From NCBI GenBank assembly GCA_946122785.1, contig CAMGYJ010000011.1, positions 4,712,001-4,776,000 of the forward strand: 64,000 nucleotides of DNA, given 5' to 3'. A program made the position numbers and the translations under genes. The stretch is from Linum tenue. Taxonomy: Eukaryota; Streptophyta; Magnoliopsida; Malpighiales; Linaceae. This document shows, one piece after another, positions 22,701 to 34,227 of the stretch. Positions within the stretch are counted from its first letter, which is position 1, and the number at the start of each line of letters is the position of its first letter. Under the pieces are notes generated by a model. The model was not told the origin of the DNA. It made no database searches and saw nothing but the letters and a program-made list of their open reading frames with translations.

Positions 22701-23332
22701 TGATGTGCCTAAACTGCTCTAATTGACAATAAAATAGCTAGGGTTGCTGGAAATTGAAAGGAATTGGGAAATTTAGGGTTTTTGGTAGGTTAGATGGAGG
22801 AAGAACCGCCCCACCAGTCGGTGATAAGGTTCGGGGCAAGGCGCCACAACCAGGGGTTGATAAGCCTAAGAAATCACAAGGAAATATTTCTTGCAACTCT
22901 TGAAAACTCTTATTGAAGTCTAAATACTGAATTGAATAAAACTGAACTACAAGCCTTCTATTTATAGAGAGGCTAACCCAATAGAAAAGACTTCCTTCTA
23001 CACCTAGTAAACTGAAAAGTAATAACTCTACTACTAGGAAACAAATAACACTCATACTTAAGAAATTAAATAAAGCTAATATAATAAAAGACTCTTAAAC
23101 CAACATGGACAAAAATTAAGCATCTCCTCCAAATCCTTGATGGACAAGGATAGTTGTAAGAAATCCTCAATTCTCAATTAACCCGTAGGTCTTGTTTGTA
23201 GACTCATTTCCACCCATTTTGAATGCTCTTAAGCTCTCTTTAAACCTCCTAATTTGTCTATTGACCTATGGTCCATGTAGAGATATAATTTGGAATCGAA
23301 TTAGGTCATATAGGGTTGGTATAATCCCATCA
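22701..23332 (-). repeat. 5' LTR of the 18-23 kb retrotransposon
   Basis: TG...CA-bounded 632-bp LTR, followed on the plus side by the target duplication TTAAC (23333-23337). Confidence 0.85.
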
Positions 23333-23843
23333 TTAACAAGCAATTACATCATGAGTTATTGTTCAAAAAATATATTCATACACGCCCTTGAATAAAATTC
23401 CGGCTACCCCACACTGATTTTGGACGATATCCCATGTGTACGTAACTTGACGCAGTTGCGCACATAATCTCAAACTTCCATCCTTCCACGCAACCATTCA
23501 TATTATTGGATAGAAAGCTGATTGGAGTATACCGCATCTGCATCCATGTGGCGATTTAAAGGTTCTCTATACTGAAGGAAACATTTCACGTTGGCGAATC
23601 AGTAACTGCACCGGTAGACTTTCCCGATGGGAACGGTGGCGGAAATTAATTGATGGTTTATGCAAGTTACACAAGAAATTACCTATGATGTAATATTTGA
23701 TATAATAGAAAGTTTTGGATTCAAAATACAAAAAACACCTACTTTTAATGGGAAACTGCTATTAGAGAACTAATAGTTTCCCCCCCAAACATTATGCGCG
23801 GCTAGGCTGCAAATGAATCAAACTGATCACGAACGGTTCGGAG

Positions 23844-24192
23844 CATAGTTAGTAAAATACGGTACGGGAAAGTTACGTTAAAGATACGTATGGGCATTAT
23901 ACTTCATCTTTAAGCTAAAATTACGTTTAATAGTACGTTAATAGTCATAAATATATAAAATTAATCATTTTAAAAATAAATAAATATATAAATAATAGTA
24001 AAGTTAACAATTTAATTCGTAAAATACGGATAATAAACGTGTTATACGGGTTTTATACGTGTTTAGTACGAGAACCATGAAATGAACGGGGGAAAATGAA
24101 ACGGCTTGACAATAATACGGATACGGAAGTTTTAAACGGATAAAGTACGTACGGGTACATATACGTGTATTAAACGGAGTATTTACTAACTA
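23844..24192. mobile_element. Small hAT-like MITE related to the 11414 element
   Basis: Left end CATAGTTAGTAAAATACGG and right end ATTTACTAACTAT are inverted. The body is rich in TACGTA and ACGGG motifs like the element at 11414-13083. It starts exactly where the left 2.3-kb duplicate stops matching its partner, so it probably inserted there, but a right-hand target duplication is not visible. Confidence 0.5.
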
Positions 24193-26534
24193 TTCTTTAC
24201 TTTCTAAGTTATTTTGTTTCTACTTTCTATGCTTCCTAAATTTGGTTCTTACTTTCTGCTACTATATTGTTTTCATTCTCCAAGTGTATTAACTAAAGAA
24301 ACTCATCTTAGAAGCACCCAAACTTTTCAATCAAAATAAAAAAAACAGTAAACTCAAACATGAGGCTGTTGGCATCAACCAACCTTTGTTATTTAGTTTA
24401 TACACTACTATTATATTTAAACATGACACACCTTAAAATACTATATCTTACCAAAGCTTTCTAATCTTTGATTAGGTAATCTAAGTACCTGCCAATCCAA
24501 AAGTTCTCATTTTTTTTTATTACGCTCAATTAACTAAGGTTTCAAACTTTCAATGAAACAACCATAAACAAGAATTTGATATCACACAAGCAAGAACAAT
24601 TTTAGAAAGGTATTTTAAAATACCTTGTTTTTGTTTAAAGGGCTTCCTCTATATCTTAAACTCAATATTTAGTTAAAATTTAACTCTTAGGTATTATTAA
24701 CCAGTTTAGCAAGAGCTTTGCTAAACCTTTTTTGCTTCTCCTGTTGAATTTTTTTTTAAAATCTGTTTTTGCTAAATCGTGTGCTCAAGCAAGAATATGG
24801 AAGGATTTCACCTGTGAAGTTCTCGTCCTAAATCTGCAAAATAAGAGAAGTCAGAGTTAGAACCCCAAAAATGAAAAAGACCAAAATAACCAAAAACACA
24901 CAAAAAAAAAACACAGAACCTACCTAAGCCTTCGCCGTCGGCTTTGGTATAATCCACGCCGCCGGCGACGGCGACCGCCGCCTCTCCCTTCCTCCTCTCG
25001 GCAGAAACCCAAAAAAACCCAAAAAAAAATCAAAACAAAAAATAAAAAAGATTAAATCCCGATTTTAGTCCCTAAATCAAGTTATCAAGTAAAAATAGAT
25101 ATGCATGTCTGTTAATCTTACCTTAGGGTAAGATCCCCTCATCACCACCGTGTCTCTAACCAGAATCAAAAGCTTCCCCTCGGTTTAGAGTAGATTTCCG
25201 AAAAAAACAAGAATTAGGAATGAGATTTCTAAAAGACTAAAATCAAATCTAAAATCGAGCATGCGAATAGAAAAACGAACCTTTAGACCCCCCTAGCCGT
25301 CGTTTGGCCGTGTTTGGCAGCGCTCGCCGTCGTTTGCCGCCGGCGGCGCCTTTCTTCCTCTCGCCGTTTCCAGAAGTGAGGTGAGAGAGAGAGAGTCGGC
25401 GGCGGTTCGCTAGGGGCGGGTAGGGTTCCGTTTTTTCTTTGAAGGAGAAGAATAGACGGGCGAGTGAGAGAGGAGAGGGGAGAGAGCGGCGTTTTAGATT
25501 GGATTAGGGTTTCGGTTGGTCTTGGATGAGAGGGACGACAGGCAGAGGGAGAGATTTAGGTTTTTTTTTGTTCGTGGTTCTCTCTCTGGAGGAGAGACGA
25601 GAGGTTTGAGAGAGAGGGGCGGCTGTTTTAGTTTAATTAGGGTTTCCATTTTCAGTTTAAGAGAACAATTTATACCCACCCAGAAAAGACCAGTTTACCC
25701 TTAGGGTTTTGCTCTAATTACACGCCCCTGCCACCGTTTTCTGGTAATTTACCAAACTGCCCTTCCCCCTTCTCTGCACTAAAACGAGATCAACAAAAAA
25801 TCGTGGTTAGAGTGTTTCGAACCGTCGTTCTCGGTGTCGAACACGGTCAAGGTCCGGCAACTTAGCCAGTTGGGATGCTGGCCCATCACGCGCTAATATA
25901 ATCATCTCGTATAATTTTATTTATTTAAATTCCTTAATACGAAACGTTAAGATGCGGATTAAGTTTATCTCGTATCTTGTCCAATACATCGAATTACCTC
26001 TCAAATGCTAAAATCTTTGCACAAATATAAATATAAATTTCATTAACAAAAATTATAATACGAAATTTACTTTCAGTGGAAAGCGATAAAAATTATACCC
26101 AAAGCGCATCAAAGTCAAGAACCACGATCGGTGGAACGTGTTTAAAATTACTTGTTAAAACGTCAAAGTTTTATTCGAACTACGTGGACTTTGATCCCGG
26201 ATAAACCCGGGTACGTAGGCAACCAATAGGTTCGAGTCCAACTAACAAATTTTCTCCACATTCCTAATGTGTGAGACTCAACATTTAAAACTCACAAAAA
26301 ACGAACTACGTGGACTTTGATCCCGACTAAGTCGGGTACGTAGGCAACCAATAGGTTCGAGTCCAACCAATCTAAAAAATATTTTTACGTCAATAGACGT
26401 AAACATTATCAAGTAACTACAACAGTTCCAAATTTACGATAATAACATCGTCCAATTGAACTCTAAAAATACACCCAAAATTATTAAAATAATTCAATTA
26501 AATATATCAATAAAGCCGCAAATTATAATACACC
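24193..26534. other. Spacer with long-LTR-like sequence
   Basis: 24193-24880 is AT-rich. 24880-25760 is GC-rich with CTCTC/GAGAG tracts and a minus-strand TATA-like GTATAAATT near 25670 followed by a leader-like stretch; no protein is recognisable. 26160-26370 carries two copies of a phrase with GAACTACGTGGACTTTGATC and TACGTAGGCAACC, typical of LTRs of Tat/Ogre-type Gypsy elements. The right part of the same LTR type appears at 32202-32445, across the inserted LARD. Confidence 0.4.
26174..26372 (+). repeat. Tandem pair of about 115-bp units
   Basis: The phrase from CGAACTACGTGGACTTTGATC to GGTTCGAGTCCAAC occurs at about 26177-26243 and again at about 26303-26368, with a short hairpin in each centre (CCCGGATAAACCCGGG, CCCGACTAAGTCGGG). 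Confidence 0.6.
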
Positions 26535-27948
26535 TGATAGACCGTTAGTTACACATGTTTTTACCTCTGCTCTTACTCCGTTTGAGGTATTGATTCTCGT
26601 GTTTTAGACCGATTTCACGCTAGGTTGTGCTTGTTTATGATATTTCAGGTCCTAGTACGTGAATGGAGGCTTGGGAGCGAGTTTTAGGTCGATTGGACAA
26701 GGATCGGACGCATGGCGAGGTTCTGAGGAAGTCGCACGGGCACACCCACAACCCGCACGCCGTGCAAGTGACCAGTTTGGCCGTGCGGGATTGTGCGTGG
26801 GCACGCACGGGATTGTGCGTGGCCACGCACGGCCGTGCAAGTGACCAGCCTGGCCGTGCGGGATTGTGCGTGGGCACGCACGGGCACAAGTGAAATCCGC
26901 ACGGCCGTGCAAGGTGCAATCCTGGCCGTGCGAGTTGGTTGAGGTTCGACTTATTGATACGCCGCGTTTTGGAGTGCACGGCCAGAATGGTGATGTGCAC
27001 GGCCGTGCACCCTGGCCGTGCGAGTCGGGAATTGCTGTTTAAAACCCGATTTTCCGCCAAAGGAAGGGGGAGAGCTGGGTTTTGGATCCCAAACACCCAA
27101 GGGACGAACCCTAGAGAGAGAGAGCGACTTGGGAACATTCTTGGAGCTATTTTTGAGGATTTCTTCGCCATTGGAGCTCGGGAATCAAGCCCGGACTTGA
27201 AGACTGATCATCTGAAGATTCTTACTGCAGTCTCTCTCTTCTCTATGGAGTAACTTCCCTTCACTTAGGTTTTGAGGAACCCTAGCTATGTTTGTTTGAT
27301 TGGATGATTGTATGAGTACTCTGACTTGATAATCTTGAGTTCATATTCAATCTATGCATGTTTTCACGATTCAATTATGCTTTAGTCGAGATTATTGATT
27401 CTGCTTTGATCCTATGAGAGCGAATACCTGATTAGGTCAATAGAGCACCATAGATTGATAGTAGTGGATCGATTGCTTTAGTCGAGGGTTGATTCACTGC
27501 TTTGTATCGATTGAGAACCTCATTCGATAGAGGGAGTCTAGTTCAGAACGCCTTGATCGATTGTTCTAGAGAAGGATACGTCCCTCTAGGCAATTGACTC
27601 AAGAGGGCCTTGTTCCTTTAGTCGAGACTCAAGGTCTAGTCAAGGATTCTCCGCATTGTGAATGAAGTGAAACAAGTTAGAAATCATCGATCGTTAATCT
27701 GGCTAGTGGCTAGGGGGAATCATACCTAAGTGAGTTCCCAACCTGTAATTAGATTAACTTTAACTGTAGTTTGCTAGAGTAGTTTTAGTTCTTTCATCTT
27801 GATCTGTTTTGCTAGATAATGAACTGAAGCTGAGTAATAGTAACTCTAGAGACCCGTGGATTCGATATTTATTACTTGAGCCACTATACTGCAGTCCCTT
27901 TCATTGGTTACACTTGGCCATTGTTAGGAGTTGTGTTTTAGCGAGTCA
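26535..27948 (+). repeat. 5' LTR of the LARD
   Basis: 1,414 bp. About 26735-27030 is a GC-rich block built of GGCCGTGCGGGATTGTGCGT-type units with three perfect GCACGGCCGTGC palindromes (26827, 26899, 26997). The last 800 bp match the 3' LTR closely. Confidence 0.85.
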
Positions 27949-27954
27949 AGTTTT

Positions 27955-27972
27955 TGGCGCCGTTGCCGGGGA
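27955..27972 (+). other. Primer binding site (tRNA-Asp)
   Basis: TGGCGCCGTTGCCGGGGA is the complement of the 3' end of plant tRNA-Asp including CCA. It lies 6 bases after the LTR end. Confidence 0.85.
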
Positions 27973-28083
27973 CTTTCTAGATTATTAGGAAAGGCAGAAG
28001 TTTGTTACTTTAGCGTTTTTCTTTTCTTTTCCACCCTTGCTTTTCACTTGGGTGTTTTTTTTTTGTTGGTGCAGATCTGAATC

Positions 28084-29298
28084 ATGGATCCTCATGGCTT
28101 CTCCAATCATTGGGGGTATCCACCACCATCCGACTGGTATTACCCCGAGGCTCCATGGAGCAATCAAGGAGGAGAAGACTATGGATTCGGGTTCCAGTAC
28201 CAACCCCCTTACTACGGAGAACAATCAGACCCCTGGGCATATCAAGAACAACCTCCTTATCAAGAAGAATTTCTCCCACAACCAGAAGGGCCATCGAAGT
28301 TGGAGTTACCCATGGCGGCCTTCACGGGCCATTCTGCAGAGCCATGCTACACTCCACAGCCAGATCCAAACTATGAATTGAGACTTCTCATGGAGCAGTT
28401 TGCTCGGGACTCCGAGAGACGCAATCGTAAGATGGACCTCCTTTTCTCATCCTCTGCTCCTCCTAACTCTTCATCCCTCCGTGAATCGGAGGAGAATGTT
28501 TCACACTCATCAAAGCAACCAGAGCGGGTTGAGCAAGTTTGTGCACAACTTGCTCAAGATCACCCGTCTGCTACCATACTAGAAGAGGAGGAGGAAGAAG
28601 AAGGCTACAAAGACATTGTGGAGCAAACAGAGATTATCACGGAGAGCTCCCGTGAAAATCATGATCAAGAATGTCCTGTCGTAGCCGACCACCCCTTCCC
28701 ACATCCCACACCGAGCTTTGAAGAGGTGGGCATGAGTGAGGAGATGCAAGAAGATCTCATGAAAGAAATTGCTTGGCAACTTGCTCTCCAATCCGTGCTA
28801 GAAGACGAAGAGAGAGAAAGGGTGCAGAAAGAAGTTGTGAAGGATGACAAAAGTGAAGCGGAAGGAGTTCTTGATCATTTCCCAGGGGTGATACCACATG
28901 AAGAAGGAAGGGAGGTTGAAGAAGCAATTGGCGTCCAGACCGAGGACGAAGTTGAGGTGGAAGAGGCTTGCACCGGCCATGAGTTACATGTGATATCTCC
29001 ACCAAACTTCGAGGAACTGCTTAGCAAGGACCCATTTGCAGTGTCTCTTTGCCAGACCAAGGCCACTTCGACATCGGTCCCTCTTGGTGGACGCGATGGT
29101 GGTCAATCGATGTTGTCATATCTGGTTTGGGGCAATGAGACGAGAGGAGAGAAGAAGAGGTCACGAGAGTGGAGACGTCATCCACATCAAGTGCACGAGC
29201 TTCCATCACCTGTCATACCACATGCTCGTGACTTGAGACTCCACCTCATTGACGAGAACCTCAACTTCAAGGAGGTTTTGGGGTGGACCGAAACTTAG
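28084..29298 (+). CDS. LARD-encoded acidic protein of unknown function (404 aa)
   Basis: ATG 28084 to TAG 29296-29298, uninterrupted. The N-terminal 80 residues are rich in Pro, Tyr and Trp (MDPHGFSNHWGYPPPSDWYY). A short basic-amphipathic segment follows near residues 98-120 (YELRLLMEQFARDSERRNRK), then a long Glu-rich region (a run of acidic residues near 165) and a basic C-terminal quarter. No CCHC zinc knuckle, protease or other named domain is visible. It sits between the PBS and polypurine tract of a non-autonomous LTR element, where gag would be; it may be a degenerate gag or a protein special to this LARD family. The intact frame suggests either recent insertion or some constraint. 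It should not be annotated as a host gene. Confidence 0.6.
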   Translation: MDPHGFSNHWGYPPPSDWYYPEAPWSNQGGEDYGFGFQYQPPYYGEQSDPWAYQEQPPYQEEFLPQPEGPSKLELPMAAFTGHSAEPCYTPQPDPNYELRLLMEQFARDSERRNRKMDLLFSSSAPPNSSSLRESEENVSHSSKQPERVEQVCAQLAQDHPSATILEEEEEEEGYKDIVEQTEIITESSRENHDQECPVVADHPFPHPTPSFEEVGMSEEMQEDLMKEIAWQLALQSVLEDEERERVQKEVVKDDKSEAEGVLDHFPGVIPHEEGREVEEAIGVQTEDEVEVEEACTGHELHVISPPNFEELLSKDPFAVSLCQTKATSTSVPLGGRDGGQSMLSYLVWGNETRGEKKRSREWRRHPHQVHELPSPVIPHARDLRLHLIDENLNFKEVLGWTET

Positions 29299-30661
29299 GA
29301 GCCATAGTCCGGCTCACGACGTGAAAGAAGCGCTTGTTGGGAGGCAACCCAACCAGTCGGTTTGCATTTCTTTTTCTTTTTCTCCTCGGTTGAGTCAGTT
29401 TTGTTATTTGATTTTAGAGTCAATAACTCAACCTTTGTGAGATTTTGTGTGGTGTTTGTGTTTCGACTACTCTCTCCTCCTGGAATGCACCGCCTGCCTC
29501 GTCCACCGTCATTCACCCTTGATCTGGTAACTTCGTTCTACCCTCCTTATCTTTCCTCCATTGAGACAATGTCGTGCTTAAGTGTGGGGGGATGTTCGAT
29601 TATGTATGCGGGTGAATGTTTGGCTGTTTGTGTGCTTGGAGCCTAGTCCACTATCCAAATTTTTAAATTTGAGGGCTCCAAGTACGTGTTTCCTTGCAAA
29701 TTGCCTGCTCAGTATGCTTTGAATTGACAGTCTCTATAGTAATGTGCAACCTAGGGAGGTAGTGTAGCACTAAGGAGGATGTTGAAGTATAAGATTTTTC
29801 CTATCTAGCTCTCTGTTGTGCCAGTTGATTTTGTGAATTAGTGGAGCTAAGACCGTTGAATTCATGTGGTAATGGTGACTCTGTTTGGATGGTGTTGTGG
29901 ACTCGTGTATCGAACAGGGTGCTCATGTGGAAAATGGAAAGCAGTTGGTCCTCCATGTCGAAATCATCAAAATCCTAAACATGGGGTAAGCCCAACGTGT
30001 GTGGCACCGTTCATTGCACAAAATCGGGTTTTGGAGGAGATTTTATTGATCCTTAGTGGGGTACTCCTACAAGGTGAAGCTAAGCTGTCTCTAGTACAAG
30101 TAAAAATTCCACCCTTTGAACGGTTTGCCTACTTGAGGATGTGTTTTTAAGGGCACGGATAGAGCTTCCGAACCCCCTTAATTTCATTGACCCTCTACAC
30201 GAGTTGAGGAAAAGGAGTTAAAAGAAGTACTTTGGCGAGCGCCAGATGTACAAAAATTGCTCTTGCTCGACTAATAAGGGTCGACCGTGCAAAACACTGC
30301 AGTTGGAACCCCACCAAATGAAAGAAAAAAAGAAAAAATGTAAATGAAAGTGAGAAAAAGGGGTTCCAACGGTGAAATGAAGTGAAAGAGAACCCCGGTA
30401 CAACGAGTCTTTGGTTTTGAATTGTATGAGTCCCTTTATCCATGAACTGATTGTCTTACTTCCACTGCTTCTCATGATCCTGGCTTGAGTCTAGTACTCA
30501 CATTGAGAGAGATAGGGAACGTCTTAGAAGACCAGTTGACCTCGTAAGCTGCTATATGATCTAGAAAATCTTCTACCGACGATCGGGGTTGTTTGTTGCT
30601 ATAGAGGTCTGGAGAGCTGCATTGGTTTGAGTTAGGTTTGCTTGGGGACAAGCAAACGGTT
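29299..30661 (+). other. Non-coding 3' internal part of the LARD
   Basis: Holds the GAAGCGCTTGTTGGGAGGCA phrase at about 29327, two TTAAGTGTGGGGGGAT polypurine-like motifs (about 29579 and 30660), and no recognisable protein. Confidence 0.6.
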
Positions 30662-30676
30662 AAGTGTGGGGGGATT
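30662..30676 (+). other. Polypurine tract of the LARD
   Basis: AAGTGTGGGGGGATT directly precedes the 3' LTR start TGATAACTCG at 30677. Confidence 0.7.
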
Positions 30677-32196
30677 TGATAACTCGATATTTACACATGC
30701 TTTCCCCTTTGTTTCTTGATCTTTTAAGCTTGCATTATCCCTTCTTTGGCCTATTTTACGCTAGGTTGTGTTCCTTTGTCACATTTCAGGTCCTAGCACA
30801 TAAAGTGAAGCGTTGGCGCAAGTTTCAAGTCAATCGGAGATCAATTGGCGACTCGGGGTAAGAAACTCGGGTATGACTTGAAGAAGAATGGATTTCTACC
30901 TCAGTTTGTGACCATATAATCATGTAATCTTGTCATGAGAAGAAAGAGGACGAGACTACGAGCGTCTGGGATCAAACGACACCTGATTTGGAGTCCGAAC
31001 GAGGGAGAAACGAAGATTCATAGGTAGGGGACCCGGAACTGCAAAATACCCGACCATAATACCCTACCGGGTATTTTTGGCCATCTGATAGGGGATTTTT
31101 GGCAGCATCAGAAGGCCCCCCGGTCGTGAACCAAAAATACCCGACCGGTACTAAAAATACCCGACCGGGTATTTTCCCTTTTGCCCAGAATAGTGACCCG
31201 GAGCATTTTGTTGATACCCGAGTACCCGACCGGTTCCCTAAATACCCGACAGGGTATTCTGACCGGGGATCGCGAACGCAGGCTGTTAAAAGCCTGTTTT
31301 GTGCGTTTTTGCAAGGGAGAGCTGGATTTTGGATCCCAAACACCCAAGGGACGAACCAAAGAGAGAGAGGGCGATTTGAGGGCATTCTAAGAGTTGAATT
31401 GGAGGATTTCTTCTCCTTGGAAGCTTGAGGAACAAGCCCGGACTTGAAGATTGATCATCTGAAGATTCTTACTGCAGTCTCTCTCTTCTCTATGGAGTAA
31501 CTTCCCTTCACTTAGGTTTTGAGGAACCCTAGCTATGTTTGTTTGATTGGATAATTGTATGAGTACTCTGACTTGATAATCTTGAGTTCATATTCAATCT
31601 ATGCATGTTTTCATGATTCAATCCTGCTTTAGTCGAGATTATTGATTCTGCTTTGATCCTATGAGAGCGAATACCTGATTATGTCAATAGAGCACCATAG
31701 ATTGATAGTATTGGATCGATTGCTTTAGTCGAGGGTTGATTCACTGCTTTGTATCGATTGAGAAACTCTTTCGATAGAGGGAGTCTAGTTCAGAACGCCT
31801 TGATCGGTTATTCTAGAGAAGGATACGTCCCTCTAGGCAATTGACTCAAGAGGGCCTTGTTCCTTTAGTCGAGACTCAAGGTCTAGTCAAGGATTCTCCG
31901 CATTGTGAATGAAAGTGAAACAAGTTAGAGATCATCAATCGTTAATCCGGCTAGTGGCTAGGGGGAATCATACCTAAGTGAGTTCCCAACCTGTAATTAG
32001 ATTAACTTTAATTGTAGTTTGCTAGAGTAGTTTTAGTTCTTTCATCTTAATCTGGTTTGCTAGATAATGAACTGAAGCTGAGTAATAGTAACTCTAGAGA
32101 CCCGTGAATTCGATATTTATTACTTGAGCCACTATACTGCAGTCCCTTTCATTGGTTACACTTGGCCATTGTTAGGAGTTGTGTCATAGCGAGTCA
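30677..32196 (+). repeat. 3' LTR of the LARD
   Basis: 1,520 bp. From about 31320 to the end it closely matches the 5' LTR. In place of the GGCCGTGC block it has, at about 31045-31260, a block of AATACCCGACCGG/CCGGGTATTTT units, including a 22-bp near-perfect palindrome at 31154-31175 (arms AAAATACCCG). Confidence 0.85.
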
Positions 32197-32201
32197 ACAC
32201 C

Positions 32202-32445
32202 CAACCCTTAAAAACTTATCGATTTAAGTAGTACCCATTTGGGGCGTTGTGGGGTGTGAATACACTTCCCCACACGTAATCGTACTCCCAAACCCATAAA
32301 CCTAAAATTCGCAGACCAGATTTCTGGTTTTAACCTAAATAACAAAATCGGAAAAAAGGTGTTCGATCCACCACAGTAAGGTCGATGGCGACTCCGAGCG
32401 TGATGCGATGGATCCCCCAATTTCGGAGGGGCGGTTGCGACATAC
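32202..32445 (+). other. Right part of an interrupted LTR (Tat/Ogre-like)
   Basis: Contains AGTACCCATTTGGGGCGTTG and CTTCCCCACACGTAATCG, phrases typical of LTRs of Tat/Ogre-type Gypsy elements, and then ATGGCGACTCCG, a PBS-like motif of that group. The left part appears to lie before 26530; the LARD inserted between them. Confidence 0.45.
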
Positions 32446-33494
32446 TCCAATAGTTGATGACTCGTCTTGGACTTCTCCTGCCAAGAATATAGCACAACCC
32501 AACAAGTCATTCTTTTCCTCTTCACTAGAGCAGTTGAAATGCACTTCTCTTTTCCCAACTTCTTTTTCGTCAACTCGGAGCACGTTTTCCTTTATCTCTA
32601 TATCTTCATTGTAATACACAGGCTTGGGTAGAATCTCATCTTCAGTGGTCAACTCAACATGATTTGTAGAATCTTGAATAAGTGGCAACTCTTCTAGAAC
32701 ATCCATTAAACTTACCCTGTCAAAAGCCATTATCATGTTGGTGATAGGCAACAACTTTTCTTCTATCTCAAGTTCTGGTTCTTCTTTTAAAGGCATTAAA
32801 GCTTGAGCATCCTCTCCACAAGTAGCTATAACAAGTTCATCAACAAGAACCTTTTCTTCGACTTCTGGTTGAGAAAAAGGCAAAGAAACTTCATTCGAAG
32901 GTATATGTTTGTCGACTTTGACACTCCTTTTGTCATTCTCACCACGAATCGAGCTTGAAGAAGCATCAGTCTAATCAATATCAATTAATCTTGCCTTCTC
33001 AATCTCTTGCTCTTCATTCTGAAATTTGTAATATGGATCTTGCTTGTAATAGCTTGGCACAAATCTATCATTCATCAACGTCTTCACTGTTTTCCAATCC
33101 TCTATAGGGTGCCTTGTTTGAGCTTTAGTTTCCGCTACCATAAGCTAGCATAGCCAGTAAGTTTAGCTGCAACAAAACGAACCTTGACGAATTCGTGATA
33201 GTCTTGACACTCAAAAGCATAATCAACTTTGTCCACCCAATCCAAAAATTCTTCAAGATCACTCTTTCCGAAAAATGGAGGGATTTTAATCTTGATATCT
33301 CCATGAGTAGCTCTCCTTCGATCTCGTTCTTCGTCTTCGTTGTTAATTCGAGCACCTCGAACAACCCTCCTAGGTTGAATCCTGCCTCTATCAGGTTGTT
33401 GGTTTTGTACCAACTGTTGAACAGTTGTAGTAAGGTGAAGCAGAGATTCTTGAAGAGATTGCAAGGTTGGCTCCGCCTTTATTTCTACACTCAT
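32446..33494 (-). pseudogene. Retrotransposon gag pseudogene (copy 2)
   Basis: Same gag as at 21542-22590: starts MSVEIKAEPTLQSLQESL at 33494, contains GDIKIKIPPFFGKSDLEEF, and has the same in-frame stop in the middle; here the first frame ends earlier (about 33135, after GYASLW) because of a further change. PBS and LTR lie to its right in the same order. Confidence 0.75.
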
Positions 33495-33604
33495 CCTTCC
33501 TTCTCTTAAGGGGAATGTTACTCTAAAAAAAAGGGTTTTTTTTTTGTTTTTTTTTGAAGAAAATCAACTAAAATCTAACAAAAACCAGAGCTCTGATACC
33601 AAAC

Positions 33605-34227
33605 TGATGTGCCTAAACTGCTCTAATTGACAATAAAATAGCTAGGGTTGCTGGAAATTGAAAGGAATTGGGAAATTTAGGGTTTTTGGTAGGTTAGATG
33701 GAGGAAGAACCGCCACACCAGTCGGTGATAAGGTTCGGGGCAAGGCGCCACAACAAGGGGTTGATAAGCCTAAGAAATCACAAGGAAATATTTCTTGCAA
33801 CTCTTGAAAACTCTTATTGAAGTCTAAATACTGAATTGAATAAAACTGAACTACAAGCCTTCTATATATAGAGAGGCTAACTCAATAGAAAAGACTTCCT
33901 TCTACAACTAGTAAACTGAAAAGTAATAACTCTACTACTAGGAAACAAATAACAAAAATTAAATAAAGCTAATATAATAAAAGACTCTTAAACCAACATG
34001 GACAAAAATTAAGCATCTCCTCCAAATCCTTGATGGACAAGGATAGTTGTAAGAAATCCTCAATTCTCAATTAACCCGTAGGTCTTGTTTGTAGACCCAT
34101 TTTCACCCATTTTGAATGCTCCTAAGCTCTCTTTAAACCTCCTAATTTGTCTATTACCCATGGTCCATGTAGAGATATAATTTGGAATAATTGAATTAGG
34201 TCATATAGGATTGGTATAATTCCATTA
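33605..34227 (-). repeat. LTR in the right duplicate, with TTAAC
   Basis: Third copy of the 630-bp LTR, shorter by a small deletion. It is followed by TTAAC (34228-34232), the same target duplication base for base as in the left copy, showing that it was copied with its flank. Confidence 0.8.

Larger units (their letters stand above)
18120..23332 (-). mobile_element. LTR retrotransposon (Gypsy-like, gag only), TSD TTAAC
   Basis: Two near-identical LTRs of about 630 bp (18120-18749 and 22701-23332) bracket the element, which is flanked by TTAAC at 18115-18119 and 23333-23337. It reads on the minus strand: 5' LTR on the right, tRNA-iMet PBS at 22686-22697, gag below it, and next to the 3' LTR a purine tract (AAGAGGGAGGGAA). 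Just inside that, the minus strand ends SQEDLRANLF, like a Gypsy pol C-terminus. Protease, reverse transcriptase, RNase H and integrase are otherwise missing. The interior also holds a Pack-MULE (19126-20339) and foreign LTR-like sequence (20349-21541). Confidence 0.85.
21542..23843. repeat. 2.3-kb direct duplication, left copy
   Basis: Near-identical to 32446-34738 in the same orientation. The shared stretch runs from TCCAATAGTTGATGACTCG to GAACGGTTCGGAG and covers gag, PBS, one LTR, the TTAAC target duplication and about 500 bp of non-element flank. Because the flank is shared, this is a segmental copy and not two insertions. Confidence 0.85.
26535..32196 (+). mobile_element. Non-autonomous LTR retrotransposon (LARD), TSD ACACC
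   Basis: 5,662 bp. 5' LTR 26535-27948 and 3' LTR 30677-32196 both run TGATA...GCGAGTCA, with exact duplication ACACC at 26530-26534 and 32197-32201. PBS for tRNA-Asp at 27955-27972, polypurine tract AAGTGTGGGGGGATT at 30662-30676. The interior is only 2.7 kb with one long ORF (28084-29298) and no protease, reverse transcriptase or integrase, so it would need proteins in trans. The tRNA-Asp site and the GAAGCGCTTGTTGGGAGGCA phrase after the ORF are typical of Athila/Tat-type Gypsy relatives. Confidence 0.88.

Noticed and set aside
26635..27253. GC-rich frames of 60-178 codons in the 5' LTR of the LARD
   Set aside because: They arise from the GGCCGTGC repeat block, which lacks stops in several frames; there is no protein similarity.
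28037..29209. Several frames on both strands overlapping the LARD ORF
   Set aside because: Shadows of the 404-codon ORF; shorter and without domain content.
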